From Neorhizobium galegae bv. officinalis (GTDB taxonomy: Bacteria > Pseudomonadota > Alphaproteobacteria > Rhizobiales > Rhizobiaceae): 64,000 nucleotides of DNA. Below, in pieces: positions 28,378 through 37,723 of this stretch. A program made the position numbers and the translations under genes. Each line of letters begins with the position of its first letter. The first letter of the stretch is position 1. The notes under the pieces are model-generated. The model had not been told where the DNA came from and searched no databases. It worked only from the letters and a program-made list of their open reading frames with translations. The DNA is taken from the NCBI GenBank assembly GCA_000985875.1, contig CCRI01000013.1, positions 165,245 to 229,244 on the forward strand, read 5' to 3'.

Positions 28378-29435
28378 CGGGTTCGGGGATCGATGAAGCG
28401 GTAGACAATATCCGACAGGAGGTTGATCGCGATCGAGATGATGCCGATCAGCAGGACGCTGCCGAGAACCGCGTTCATGTCTGCAAAGAACAAGGCGGAG
28501 GTGAGATACTGGCCGAGGCCCGGCCAGGAGAATACCGTTTCGATGAGCACGGTGCCGTCAAGGAGGCCGCAATAGGCGAGTGCCACGACCGTGAGCAGCT
28601 GAACCCTTATGTTGCGGAAGGCGTGGCGCCAGATGATCGGCCGCGTGCCGAGGCCTTTCGCGCGGGCCGTCAGGATATATTCCTGCCTGAGCTGTTCGAG
28701 CATGAAGCTGCGGCTCATGCGGCTGAGATAGGCCATGGCCGCATAACCGAGGATGAGCGCGGGTGCGATGACGTGGTGGAGTGCGCTCCAGAAGACGTCC
28801 CATTCCCCGGCGAGAAGCGAGTCGATGATCAGCGAGTTCGTCGGTCCTTCGACAAGCCCCTCGTTATAGATGTCGATGCGGCCACCGGCGGGAATGGCGC
28901 CGAGATTGGCGTAGAAGATCAGGATGACCGTCGTGCCGATCCAGAAGATCGGCGTGGAATGTCCGAGCAGCCCGACGATACGGGCGAGATGATCGACCCA
29001 GGTGCCCTTGCGTACCGCCGACAGGATGCCGAGGGGAACGCCAAACCCTGCGCCGATGATCGTCGCGAGCGTGGCGAGCTCCAGTGTCGCCGGGAATACC
29101 CGCGCGAGATCGCTTGCCACCTGGTTCTTGGTGACGTGCGACTGGCCGAAGTCCAGTCGCACGATATCGGCAAGATAGGACCCGAACTGCACATAGATGG
29201 GCCTGTCCAACCCCATCTCCTTGTAGACGCGATCATAGGTCGACTGATCCGCCTGATCGCCGACCACGGCGATAACCGGGTCCGCCGGGATCATCCGGCC
29301 GACGACGAAGGTGATGATCAGAAGGCCAAGCAACGTCGTCGCGATCACCGCGAGGGACGTGGCAAGTTTACGCCCGGCGGACAGCAGCTTCCTGCTGCCC
29401 GCGCGTCGCGTTTCGATGGTCTGTGACATGCTCAA
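28374..29435 (-). CDS. peptide-type ABC transporter permease (DppB-like)
   Basis: A 353-residue permease, longer than usual for DppB because of an N-terminal extension of about 25 residues and a longer periplasmic loop (around GGRIDIYNEGLVEGP). The EAA loop reads LTARAKGLGTRPIIWRHAFRN. It lies 24 bp after the binding-protein gene in the same operon. Confidence 0.92.
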   Translation of the reverse strand: MSMSQTIETRRAGSRKLLSAGRKLATSLAVIATTLLGLLIITFVVGRMIPADPVIAVVGDQADQSTYDRVYKEMGLDRPIYVQFGSYLADIVRLDFGQSHVTKNQVASDLARVFPATLELATLATIIGAGFGVPLGILSAVRKGTWVDHLARIVGLLGHSTPIFWIGTTVILIFYANLGAIPAGGRIDIYNEGLVEGPTNSLIIDSLLAGEWDVFWSALHHVIAPALILGYAAMAYLSRMSRSFMLEQLRQEYILTARAKGLGTRPIIWRHAFRNIRVQLLTVVALAYCGLLDGTVLIETVFSWPGLGQYLTSALFFADMNAVLGSVLLIGIISIAINLLSDIVYRFIDPRTR

Positions 29436-29459
29436 TTGCGCAGTTCCTAGAAGAGGCGA

Positions 29460-31055
29460 TCAATTGCCCTTGTTGACCGTGTCCCAGCGGGTCAGCCAGG
29501 TCGAATGGCCGATATAGCCCTTCACTTCGTTGCGAACCGCCTTGGCGTCGGTGCGCAGGAACGAGGTGACCAGGGCCGGCGACGAAGCAAGATAGGCCTC
29601 GTTGATCTTGGTATAGAGCCCGGCGCGCTTCGACTGGTCGGTCTCGTGCGCGGCGGCGGTGACCATCTGCTGGATGTCCTTGGGAACATCCCAGGCCGTG
29701 CGCCAGGCATTCAGGCCGACGAGCTTGGCCTCGTCGGAATTGTTGGCGTTCGTCGCATAGGATTGCAGAACCGCATGCGGGTCGGGCAAACGGTCGCCCG
29801 AGCGGGCCGAAAAGATCTCGAACTGGCGGTTGCGGAACTTGCCGATATGGTCGCCGCCCTGCAGGTCGAGCTTGACGCCGGCCTTGGCGGCATTGGCCTG
29901 AAGCGACTGGGCGACTTCATATTCGGGTGTCACCGGCGTCGCGTAATAGACCTTGGAGAAGCCGTTCGGATAACCGGCCTCAGTGAGAAGCTGCTTGGCC
30001 TTTTCGACATCGAGCTTGTACGGGTTCTTGTCGATCGCGCCCGGCAGGCCGGCCGGCACGATCGTCTGCTGCTTGATGCCGTAATATTTCATGACGGTGC
30101 CCGCGAGGCCGTCATAATCGATCAGGTAGCGGAACGCCTCGCGCACCTTCGGTTTCGACAGAATTTCATCCTTCTGGTTCAGGGCCAGATAGTAGAAGCC
30201 GAAGCCGGGGGTCTTCTGGATCGTCACCTTGCCGCCCGTTTCGAGCGCGCCGAGGTCCGTGGACGAAAGCCGCGTCGCCACATCGGCGTCGCCGGCATCG
30301 ATCTGAAGGCGCTGGGCGGACGATTCAGGGATGTGGCGCAGCAAAACGCGGCGCATCTTGGGTTCGCCCTGCCAGTAGTCCTTGAACGCATCGGCGATGA
30401 TCAGTTCGTTGACGCGCCACGTCCGCAGCGTATAGGGGCCGGAGCCCGCGTCGGCGGTCTGCAGGAATTCCCTCCCCATATCGCCGCCCTTGTCCTTGTC
30501 GGCAAGGAACTTGCTGTCGAGGATCGAGGTCGAGAAACTCGCGAGCGAATAGAGGATGAGGTTTGAATTCCAGACCTCCGGGGTTTCGACAACGACGGTC
30601 GAACCGTCCGTCGCACGAATGAGCTTCTCGACGTTGTCAGCCGTAAAGCCCCACTGGCGCAGGTCCGTCGAGGGCGCGAGGCCGAGCTTCACCAGCCGGC
30701 GCAGCGACCATTCGACATCCTTTGCCGTCAGCGGGTTGCCGGAGTGAAATTTGACGCCCGAGCGGATCTTGAACGTAAACGTCTTGCCATCGGGAGAAAC
30801 CGTCCAGCTCTCGGCGATGCCCGGCTGTGGCTTGGAAATGTCGGCAGCGGGCAGGACGATCAGTCGCTCGTAGAGATTGGCGACGATCTCGGCGGCTTCC
30901 AGCTGGTTGATCTCGTTCGGGTCAAGCCCGCGCAGGGACGAAGTGTCCATGGCCACGACCAGTTGATCCTTCGGCGTTGCCGCCGAAGCGGGGCCCGGCG
31001 CGACCAATGACAGGGCAGCAATGCTGGAAAGCAGAATGACGTGACGTCTGAGCAT
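29460..31055 (-). CDS. peptide-type ABC transporter substrate-binding protein
   Basis: A 531-residue SBP family 5 protein with a Sec signal peptide (LRRHVILLSSIAALSLVAPGPASA, cleavage near ASA-A). The characteristic FKIRSGVKFHSGNPLTAKDVEW block follows at about residue 90. The frame is open to 31205, but ATG 31055 has a GGAGGAGGA site and begins the signal peptide, so I used it. First gene of the third importer operon; the GntR regulator is divergent at 31178. Confidence 0.93.
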   Translation of the reverse strand: MLRRHVILLSSIAALSLVAPGPASAATPKDQLVVAMDTSSLRGLDPNEINQLEAAEIVANLYERLIVLPAADISKPQPGIAESWTVSPDGKTFTFKIRSGVKFHSGNPLTAKDVEWSLRRLVKLGLAPSTDLRQWGFTADNVEKLIRATDGSTVVVETPEVWNSNLILYSLASFSTSILDSKFLADKDKGGDMGREFLQTADAGSGPYTLRTWRVNELIIADAFKDYWQGEPKMRRVLLRHIPESSAQRLQIDAGDADVATRLSSTDLGALETGGKVTIQKTPGFGFYYLALNQKDEILSKPKVREAFRYLIDYDGLAGTVMKYYGIKQQTIVPAGLPGAIDKNPYKLDVEKAKQLLTEAGYPNGFSKVYYATPVTPEYEVAQSLQANAAKAGVKLDLQGGDHIGKFRNRQFEIFSARSGDRLPDPHAVLQSYATNANNSDEAKLVGLNAWRTAWDVPKDIQQMVTAAAHETDQSKRAGLYTKINEAYLASSPALVTSFLRTDAKAVRNEVKGYIGHSTWLTRWDTVNKGN

Positions 31056-31123
31056 AAAAATCCTCCTCCGGGGCTCCTCAAATCGCATCGACGACAGATT
31101 TTCGTATCGACATAGATCTGAAG

Positions 31124-31137
31124 TCTGGTATATCAGA
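31124..31137. promoter_or_regulatory. candidate GntR operator
   Basis: TCTGGTATATCAGA is a near-perfect 14-bp palindrome (one mismatched pair) midway between the divergent importer operon and the GntR gene. Its GGTATA core resembles known FCD-subfamily sites. It is placed to control both directions. Confidence 0.45.
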
Positions 31138-31177
31138 TCCCACACTCTCACTGCCTCGTCAACGGATTTCGCGAAAA

Positions 31178-31888
31178 ATGATTCCTGAGCCAACTGGAAG
31201 CCCACGGTCCGAAGCGTTTGCGAAGATCGACCCGAAATTTCAGATGACGGTGCGGGATCACGTCCATCGGACCCTGCGCGCTGCCATCCTCGCCGGACGG
31301 TTCGCGACGGGGGAGAAGGTCAACGAGCGCAGCCTCGCCGAGCAATTCGGCGTCAGCACGACGCCGATCAAGGAGGCCCTGCGCCAGCTTGAGACAGAAG
31401 GTCTGGTCGAGGCTCTGCCCCGGCGCGGGGTGATCATTCGGTTCGATATGGGCTGGGCGGAGGAGATGATTCTCGCCCGCGCGGCGCTCGAATCGATGAT
31501 CGCGCACCTGGCCGCAAAGCGCATCGGCAAGCCGGCCGGCGTCGAATTGACTGCAATCGCCGATCTGATGGCCAAGGCGACGTCGTCCGCGGATGCGGAC
31601 AGCCTGATTTCCCTCAACGAGCAATTCCACGAACACATTCACCGCAGCTCCCGCTGCGGTTACCTGGCGAAATTGATTGAACGGCAGCAATTCTACGACG
31701 CCAGCATTCGCCGCGTCATCCACATGGATCCCGCCGAACGTCAGAAAGCGCTCGAGGAGCACACCGCCATCGCCAAGGCCATCGTCACGGGCGATGCGGA
31801 TCTCGCCGAGCGGCAGATGCGCAACCACGTCGTCCGCTCCGGTGAAACCTATCTGAACATCGTTTTCGGCAACAAAAAGGATATCTGA
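31178..31888 (+). CDS. GntR-family (FCD-type) regulator
   Basis: A 236-residue regulator with a winged HTH (VNERSLAEQFGVSTTPIKEALRQLE, about residues 47-71) and an FCD ligand domain (EQFHEHIHRSS supplies typical metal-binding His positions). It is followed after 1 bp by the DapA-family gene and is divergent from the third importer, so it may regulate both. Confidence 0.88.
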   Translation: MIPEPTGSPRSEAFAKIDPKFQMTVRDHVHRTLRAAILAGRFATGEKVNERSLAEQFGVSTTPIKEALRQLETEGLVEALPRRGVIIRFDMGWAEEMILARAALESMIAHLAAKRIGKPAGVELTAIADLMAKATSSADADSLISLNEQFHEHIHRSSRCGYLAKLIERQQFYDASIRRVIHMDPAERQKALEEHTAIAKAIVTGDADLAERQMRNHVVRSGETYLNIVFGNKKDI

Positions 31889-31889
31889 C

Positions 31890-32810
31890 GTGAATGACAG
31901 GCTGCAGACTGTAAGAAAGGCGCTGACCGGCATTTCGGGTGTCCCGGTGACGCCTTACCGGCAAGACGGGACTGTCGACGTCGAAAAGCTCGGCGCGCTG
32001 ATCAAGCGCCTGGCGGTCGCCAAGGTGCACAACCTGATGGCGGCCGGCAATACGGGCGAGTTCTTCACGCTCACCATGGACGAAGTCCGCGTCGTGCATG
32101 CCGCCACGATCAAGGCCGCCGACGGCAAGTCGCTGGTGAGCGCTGCCGTCGGTCGCTCGCTGACCGAAGCAAAGGCGCTTGCGAAGGACGCAATTGCCGA
32201 AGGTGCGGATGCGATCATGGGCCACCATCCGATGGACCCGTTCGCCGGGCCGTCCTATCAGGCCGGCTATTTCCTCGAACTGGCGGATTTCTGCACCGTA
32301 CCGGTGATCGCTTATGTGCGCAGCGACGGCTTCTCGGTCGAGGATTTCAGAAAACTCGCCCTGCATCCGAACATTGCCGGCATCAAGTTCGCCTCGTCGA
32401 ACCTGATGCTGCTGGCGGAAGTCATTCGAGCCACCCATGACGCTCCGGCGATCTGGGTCTGTGGTCTCGCCGAAGGCTGGGCGCCGGCATTCTACGCCAT
32501 GGGCGCCAAGGGCTTCACGTCGGGTTTGGTCAACGTATTCCCCGAACGCTCGCACGCGATCCATCGCGCGCTGGAGGCCGGCAACTATGCGGCGGCGCGC
32601 CAACTGATCGACGGCATTGCCGGCTTCGAAATGCTGCGCACCAAATACAACAATGGCGCCAACGTGACCGTTGTGAAGGAAGCGCTCGGCATGCTTGGCA
32701 CCGATGTCGGCGCGGTCCGCATTCCGGGCGTCGTCGCTCTCGACGGCGATGAACGGCGCATTTTGCGCGGCATTGTCGATCGGGTCAAAAACGAAGCGCT
32801 CGTCGCCTGA
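31890..32810 (+). CDS. DapA/KdgD-family lyase or aldolase
   Basis: A 306-residue TIM-barrel class I aldolase-type enzyme of the dihydrodipicolinate synthase superfamily. The Schiff-base Lys lies in GIKFASSN, and AAGNTGEFFTLT is the carboxylate-binding loop, close to the version in 5-keto-4-deoxyglucarate dehydratases and 2-keto-3-deoxy sugar-acid aldolases. It starts with GTG directly after the GntR gene and precedes a sugar-acid dehydratase. The dehydratase product, a 2-keto-3-deoxy acid, is a plausible substrate. Dehydratase/decarboxylase versus aldolase cannot be decided by eye. Confidence 0.85.
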   Translation: MNDRLQTVRKALTGISGVPVTPYRQDGTVDVEKLGALIKRLAVAKVHNLMAAGNTGEFFTLTMDEVRVVHAATIKAADGKSLVSAAVGRSLTEAKALAKDAIAEGADAIMGHHPMDPFAGPSYQAGYFLELADFCTVPVIAYVRSDGFSVEDFRKLALHPNIAGIKFASSNLMLLAEVIRATHDAPAIWVCGLAEGWAPAFYAMGAKGFTSGLVNVFPERSHAIHRALEAGNYAAARQLIDGIAGFEMLRTKYNNGANVTVVKEALGMLGTDVGAVRIPGVVALDGDERRILRGIVDRVKNEALVA

Positions 32811-32823
32811 CGGAGAAACCAAA

Positions 32824-33963
32824 GTGCGTATTACCGGAATAAAAACATACATGCAGCGCGTGGACGACCGTCCGCGCCTGTTGCTCAAGATCGAGACCAG
32901 CGAAGGCATTTCCGGCTGGGGCGAATGCTATAATCACGGCCCCGATTGGGCACTCCCCCCGCTTCTCGACTATCTTTTCCATCAGATCGAAGGAGAAGAC
33001 CCGCGCCGCGTGGAATTCCTCGTCCTGAAGCTGAACCAACAGTGCCGGTTTCCTCCCGGAGCGCTCGGCCTTGCCGCGATTTCTGCAATCGATCATGCAT
33101 TGTGGGACATCGCCGGCAAGGCTGCGGGTCTGCCGGTCTACATGCTGCTTGGCGGCAATGTGCGTGATCGCGTCCGCGTCTATTGCGGCGTCTATACCGC
33201 ACCCGATCCGCAGGACGCGCTCGATCAGACGCTCAGGCTGAACCAAGACTACGGCTATACCGCGTTCAAGCTGAGCCCCTACCGCCGCGATCTTCACAAC
33301 AGCCGCTGGGGCGAACTGGTGAAGGAAACCGGCGACTATTTCGGCAAGATCCGCGAGATCACCCCCTCGCATTTTGAATTCGCCTTCGATGCGCATGCAA
33401 AGATCTACGAACCCTACCAGGCCGTCCAACTGGCGGCGGCGATCGCGCCCTATGACCCGCTCTTTTATGAAGAGCCGATACGGCCTGAACATATCCCTGC
33501 ATGGGCGGAGCTGAAATCGAAGGTGACCGTGCCGCTGGCAACCGGCGAATCTCTCTACAACCGCTTCGAGTTTCTGGCGCTTTTGTCCGCGCGCGGCGCC
33601 GACATCATCCAGCCGGATATCTGCGTCGTCGGCGGTGTCACCGAAATGCGCCGTATCGCGGCGATCGCCGAGGCGCATTACGTGACGATCGCGCCGCATA
33701 ATCCGATGGGCCCGCTGGCGACCGCCGTGAACATCCATTTCTGCGCCGCCCAGCCGAATTTCAAGATCCTGGAGTTCAAGCCGCACGTGCATGCGCCCTG
33801 GGCGCTCGACCCCTATCTGCCGGTGGACGGGCACATGAACCTGCGCCCGGATCGACCCGGCTGGGGCATCGAGATCGATGAGAAGGTGCTGGAGACGGAA
33901 GACTACGTGCACTGGGAGCGCAAGGTCACCCGCAAGCCGGACGGCTCGACCGCCTATCCGTGA
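32824..33963 (+). CDS. enolase-superfamily sugar-acid dehydratase (MR/MLE type)
   Basis: A 379-residue protein of the mandelate racemase/muconate lactonising group. A capping domain precedes the barrel. Metal-ligand regions are FAFDAHA, FYEEPI and ATGESLYN, and the general-acid/base His is in APHNPMGPLATAV, a form typical of galactonate-dehydratase-like members. The usual KxK is replaced by AFKLSPY. GTG 32824 has GGAG 8 bp upstream; the frame is open earlier but overlaps the lyase gene. Likely role is dehydration of an aldonic or uronic-derived acid. Confidence 0.85.
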   Translation: MRITGIKTYMQRVDDRPRLLLKIETSEGISGWGECYNHGPDWALPPLLDYLFHQIEGEDPRRVEFLVLKLNQQCRFPPGALGLAAISAIDHALWDIAGKAAGLPVYMLLGGNVRDRVRVYCGVYTAPDPQDALDQTLRLNQDYGYTAFKLSPYRRDLHNSRWGELVKETGDYFGKIREITPSHFEFAFDAHAKIYEPYQAVQLAAAIAPYDPLFYEEPIRPEHIPAWAELKSKVTVPLATGESLYNRFEFLALLSARGADIIQPDICVVGGVTEMRRIAAIAEAHYVTIAPHNPMGPLATAVNIHFCAAQPNFKILEFKPHVHAPWALDPYLPVDGHMNLRPDRPGWGIEIDEKVLETEDYVHWERKVTRKPDGSTAYP

Positions 33964-33987
33964 ACCGGGAGCCGGGCCGCACCCGGT
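33964..33987. terminator. candidate bidirectional terminator
   Basis: ACCGGG and CCCGGT bracket a GC-rich loop in the 30-bp gap between convergent genes. The stem is only 6 bp and there is no T-run, so support is mainly positional. Confidence 0.3.
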
Positions 33988-33993
33988 GCCTGA

Positions 33994-35193
33994 TCAGGCC
34001 CCCAGGCCATAGCGGGGATGCGAGAGCGTTCGCTCGATGCCGCGAAGCTCCGCCAGCCCCTTCAGCCGTCCGATCGCAGGATAACCCGGCTGCGCGCCGC
34101 GCGTCAGGTCGTCGAGGATTTCCTGCCCGTGATCCGGCCGCATCGGGATGCGATGGTCCTCGCGGCCTTCGCCGCGCCGGCGTGCTTCTTCCGAAAGCAG
34201 CGCGGCGATCACGGCAACCATGTCCGTTGCACCCTCCAGGTGCTCGTCCTCGAAGAAGGAGCAGGGGACAGTATCGGTATCGCGCGTCACATTGCGCAGA
34301 TGCACGAAATGGATGCGGTCGGCAAAGCGCGAGGCGATGAAGGGCAGGTCGTTGTCGGCTCTGGCGCCGAGCGAGCCGGTGCAGAGCGTCACGCCATTGG
34401 CGCGCGCGCCGACCTGATCCAGCATATGGGCGTAGTCGGCTTCGGTCGACAGGATGCGCGGAAGGCCGAGCAGCGGCCAGGGCGGATCGTCGCCATGTGC
34501 GCAGATGTTGATGCCGACCTCTTCGGCCACGGGCGTGACTTCGGTCAGGAAGTCGACGAGGTTCTGCTGCAACCGGGCCCGATCGATACCCTGGTACGAT
34601 CGAAGCTTTTCCAGCAGCTGGTCGAGCGTATAACCGTCGGCCGAGCCGGGCAGCCCCGCCCCGATGTTTTTGCCCAGGGCTGCGATCTTCGCATCCGCCA
34701 TCCCGGAAAACCGCCGCGCCGCCTCTTCCTGCAGCCATTCCGGATAGTCGCCGCAGGCCCCGGGACGTTTGAGGATATGGATATCGAAGGCGGCAAAATC
34801 GGTCAGGTCGAACCGCATGGCCTTGGCGCCGTGGCGTGTGTCCCAGCGCAGGTCCGTGCGGGTCCAGTCGAGGATCGGCATGAAATTGTAGCAGACCGTG
34901 CGGATGCCGGAGGCCGACAGACGCCGCAGCGTTTCCTGCCAGTTGGCAATATGGCGCTTCCAGTCGCCGGTCTGCGTCTTGATATCCTCGGAGACGGGAA
35001 CGCTTTCCACGACATCCCATACCAGACCGCCGGCCTTGATCTCCTCGTGCCGCCTGGCGATCTCGTCGACTGGCCAGACCTCACCGGTGGCAATGTGATG
35101 GAGCGCGGACACGATGCCTTCCGCACCGGCCTGCGCCGCATCGCGGACGCTCACCTTGTCGATCGGGCCGAACCAGCGCCACGTATGTCTCAT
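33994..35193 (-). CDS. uxuA: mannonate dehydratase
   Basis: A 399-residue UxuA-type enzyme converting D-mannonate to 2-keto-3-deoxy-D-gluconate in hexuronate catabolism. Conserved segments are CYNFMPILDWTRTDL (about residues 95-109), the metal-site stretches NICAHGDDPP, TLCTGSLGAR and HFVHLRNV, and the C-terminal MRPDHG. Length matches E. coli UxuA. It is the last gene of a TRAP-transporter operon and overlaps the dehydrogenase stop by 4 bp. Confidence 0.93.
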   Translation of the reverse strand: MRHTWRWFGPIDKVSVRDAAQAGAEGIVSALHHIATGEVWPVDEIARRHEEIKAGGLVWDVVESVPVSEDIKTQTGDWKRHIANWQETLRRLSASGIRTVCYNFMPILDWTRTDLRWDTRHGAKAMRFDLTDFAAFDIHILKRPGACGDYPEWLQEEAARRFSGMADAKIAALGKNIGAGLPGSADGYTLDQLLEKLRSYQGIDRARLQQNLVDFLTEVTPVAEEVGINICAHGDDPPWPLLGLPRILSTEADYAHMLDQVGARANGVTLCTGSLGARADNDLPFIASRFADRIHFVHLRNVTRDTDTVPCSFFEDEHLEGATDMVAVIAALLSEEARRRGEGREDHRIPMRPDHGQEILDDLTRGAQPGYPAIGRLKGLAELRGIERTLSHPRYGLGA

Positions 35194-36260
35194 GTCTTGT
35201 CCTTTCCGATTGTCTGGGTCTGCTCGAATGTGATCTGTACCTTGCAGGCCTTGGATCGGTCCGCGGCCTGTTCGAAAGCCGCGGTCACCGCATCCAGCGG
35301 AAAACTGTGCGAAATGATCGGCCGCACGTCGATGCGACGCCTGGCGATCAGATCGACCGCCTCGGCGAATTCCGCATGGAAGCGCTGCGAGCCGCGCCAG
35401 ACGATCTCCTTGCCCACCAGCGCATTGAGCGGGATGGTCATGTCACCGGTCACGCCGATCTGGACGAGGGTTCCGCGGGGCTTGAGCGCGGCAAAGGCCG
35501 ATCGCAGGGCCGCAGCGGAAGCCGAGCATTCGAACACCACGTCGAAACTGCCCTTGCCCTCCTGGAAGGGAAGAAGCCCCTCCGGATTGGAAGCCACGTT
35601 GATCGTCTCGGTCGCGCCCATGGACGGCGCCCGCGACAGGGCTGCATCGGCCAGATCCGTCACCACGATCCTGGCGGCGCCCGCATGCCGGGCCGCGGCA
35701 ACCGTCAGAAGCCCGATCGGACCTGCCCCGGTGACCAGCACGGTGCGGCCCGATAGGTCTGCGGCCTGGGCGACAGCATGCAGGCACACGGCAAGCGGCT
35801 CCGCACAGGCGGCCTCGCCCGGCGACACGCCATCTCCAACCGGATGACACTGGATTGCGGGCACGACCAGCCTCTCGCGGAACATGCCGTTTTCGTGCGG
35901 CAGGCGCATCGCCGAACCCATGAAGCGCATGTCGAGGCAATGGATCGGCTGGCCGGCCCGGCAGTATTGGCAATGGCCGCATGGCTGCGATGGATTGACC
36001 GCAACCAACTGCCCGAGTTCCAGCCCGAAAACCCCTGCGCCCAGGGCTTCGACGAAGCCGGAGGCCTCGTGGCCGGCGATGATCGGTTCGCGAACCCGCA
36101 CCGGCCCGAACCCGCCGTCCTGATAGTAGTGGAGATCGGAGCCGCAGATGCCGCCCGCCGCCATTCTAAGCAGCACCTGGCCCGGGCCGAGGTCGGGGGC
36201 ATCCAGTGTCTCCACTCGGAGGTCACGCTGAGCGTGAAGGCGGGCAACGCGCGTCTGCAT
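35190..36260 (-). CDS. zinc-dependent dehydrogenase, L-idonate 5-dehydrogenase-like
   Basis: A 356-residue medium-chain dehydrogenase. Catalytic zinc ligands appear in CGSDLHYY and GHEASG. The structural zinc lobe is intact (CGHCQYCRAGQPIHC), and GAGPIGLL is the NAD(P) loop. It most resembles L-idonate/sorbitol-type dehydrogenases that oxidise a sugar acid or polyol. ATG 36260 begins the homologous part. Beside mannonate dehydratase it may feed an aldonate or ketoaldonate into the same route. Confidence 0.87.
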   Translation of the reverse strand: MQTRVARLHAQRDLRVETLDAPDLGPGQVLLRMAAGGICGSDLHYYQDGGFGPVRVREPIIAGHEASGFVEALGAGVFGLELGQLVAVNPSQPCGHCQYCRAGQPIHCLDMRFMGSAMRLPHENGMFRERLVVPAIQCHPVGDGVSPGEAACAEPLAVCLHAVAQAADLSGRTVLVTGAGPIGLLTVAAARHAGAARIVVTDLADAALSRAPSMGATETINVASNPEGLLPFQEGKGSFDVVFECSASAAALRSAFAALKPRGTLVQIGVTGDMTIPLNALVGKEIVWRGSQRFHAEFAEAVDLIARRRIDVRPIISHSFPLDAVTAAFEQAADRSKACKVQITFEQTQTIGKDKT

Positions 36261-36315
36261 CGCACTGTACCTTTCGTTCAAGAGATTGCCGTTCCCCAGT
36301 ATCGGGGACCGACGG

Positions 36316-37722
36316 TTATCGGATGAGGCCGAGCTGGGTGGGCAGCCAGAGCGTGATCGCCGGGATGAAGGTGATAAGGCCGAGCGCAACGAACAGCGGG
36401 ATCATCCAGGGCAGGATGGCGATCGCCGTTTTCTCCACCGACAGTTTGGAGATGCGGGAGAGAACGAAGAGCACCATGCCGACCGGCGGCGTCAAAAGGC
36501 CGATCATCAGGTTGAGGGTGATGATGAGACCGAGATGCACCGGATCGATGCCATAGCGCGCGGCCACGGGCATCAGGATCGGCACCAGGATGCTGATGGC
36601 GGCGATCGTATCGAGGAAGGCGCCGACGATCAGGAGCAGAACGTTGACGATGATCAGAAAGGTCCACCAGTTGTCTGTCAGGCCGAACAGGAAATCGGAG
36701 AACAGCTGAGCTGCCTGGCTGACCGTCAGCAGCCAGGCGAAGATGGATGCCGCGGTGACGATGAAGAGAACCGAGGCCGTCGTTTCGATCGTGTCGAAGG
36801 ATGCCTTGGCCAATGCCCTGACAGTCATGGTGCGGTAGCGTACCAGGCCGAGGAAAAGCGACCACAGGACCGCAGCAACGGCGGCTTCGGTGGGCGTGAA
36901 CCAGCCCATGGTCATGCCCCCGATCAACAGGACCGGCGTCATCAGGGCCATGACGGCGGAAAAATCGAAGTACCAGTCGAGCGCCACCAGAAACGCAAGC
37001 CCGATCAGCACCGCGACATTGACCGACAGGCCCGCCAGGATCATCAGGTAGACGGTCGCCGGGAAGGCAAGCACGATCGCCACTTCGAGCGAGGCACCGA
37101 GCAACTGCTTCAGCTCGAAGGGCGTATCCGAGCCCCAGCCCTTGCGCTTGGCGAAGATATAGACGGTGAGCATCATCAGCAATGTCATCACGATGCCGGG
37201 AATGATGCCGGCCATGAACAGGGCACCGATCGATGCATTCGCCATCATGCCGTAGATGACGAACGGCAGTGACGGGGGAAAGATCGGACCGAGCGTTGCC
37301 GACGCTGCGGTGACGCCGACAGCTGCCTCGACCGGATAGCCATGATCCTTCATGGCCTTGATTTCGATCGTGCCGATACCGGCGGCATCTGCCAGCGCCG
37401 TTCCGGACATGCCGGAAAACACCACCGAACCGATGATGTTGACCTGCGCCAGGCCGCCCTTCATCCAGCCGACGAGCGATAGCGCAAAGCGATAGATGCG
37501 GCCCGTCACGCCGGCGATGTTCATGAGGTTGCCGGCCAGGATGAAGAACGGCACGGCAATCAGCGGAAAGCTTTCGACGCCGGCGATCATCCGCTGGGCG
37601 GCGATGATGTCAGGCGCCACGCCGTAGATCACCAGATAGAGCAGCGACGCGACAGCCATGGACACGGCGACCGGCGAGCCGATCATCAGAAGTGCGAGGA
37701 ATGATCCGATCAGGAGCAGCAT
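36316..37722 (-). CDS. dctM: TRAP transporter large permease (DctM)
   Basis: A 468-residue membrane protein of the TRAP DctM class with about 12 membrane segments. Family blocks are PFFILAGNLMN, FSGMSGTALADAAG, PPSLPFVIYG and FLDTIAAISILVPIL. It couples sodium-driven uptake with DctQ and the binding protein. ATG 37722 begins 1 bp after the DctQ stop with GGGGGGA upstream. Confidence 0.93.
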   Translation of the reverse strand: MLLLIGSFLALLMIGSPVAVSMAVASLLYLVIYGVAPDIIAAQRMIAGVESFPLIAVPFFILAGNLMNIAGVTGRIYRFALSLVGWMKGGLAQVNIIGSVVFSGMSGTALADAAGIGTIEIKAMKDHGYPVEAAVGVTAASATLGPIFPPSLPFVIYGMMANASIGALFMAGIIPGIVMTLLMMLTVYIFAKRKGWGSDTPFELKQLLGASLEVAIVLAFPATVYLMILAGLSVNVAVLIGLAFLVALDWYFDFSAVMALMTPVLLIGGMTMGWFTPTEAAVAAVLWSLFLGLVRYRTMTVRALAKASFDTIETTASVLFIVTAASIFAWLLTVSQAAQLFSDFLFGLTDNWWTFLIIVNVLLLIVGAFLDTIAAISILVPILMPVAARYGIDPVHLGLIITLNLMIGLLTPPVGMVLFVLSRISKLSVEKTAIAILPWMIPLFVALGLITFIPAITLWLPTQLGLIR

Positions 37723-37723
37723 G

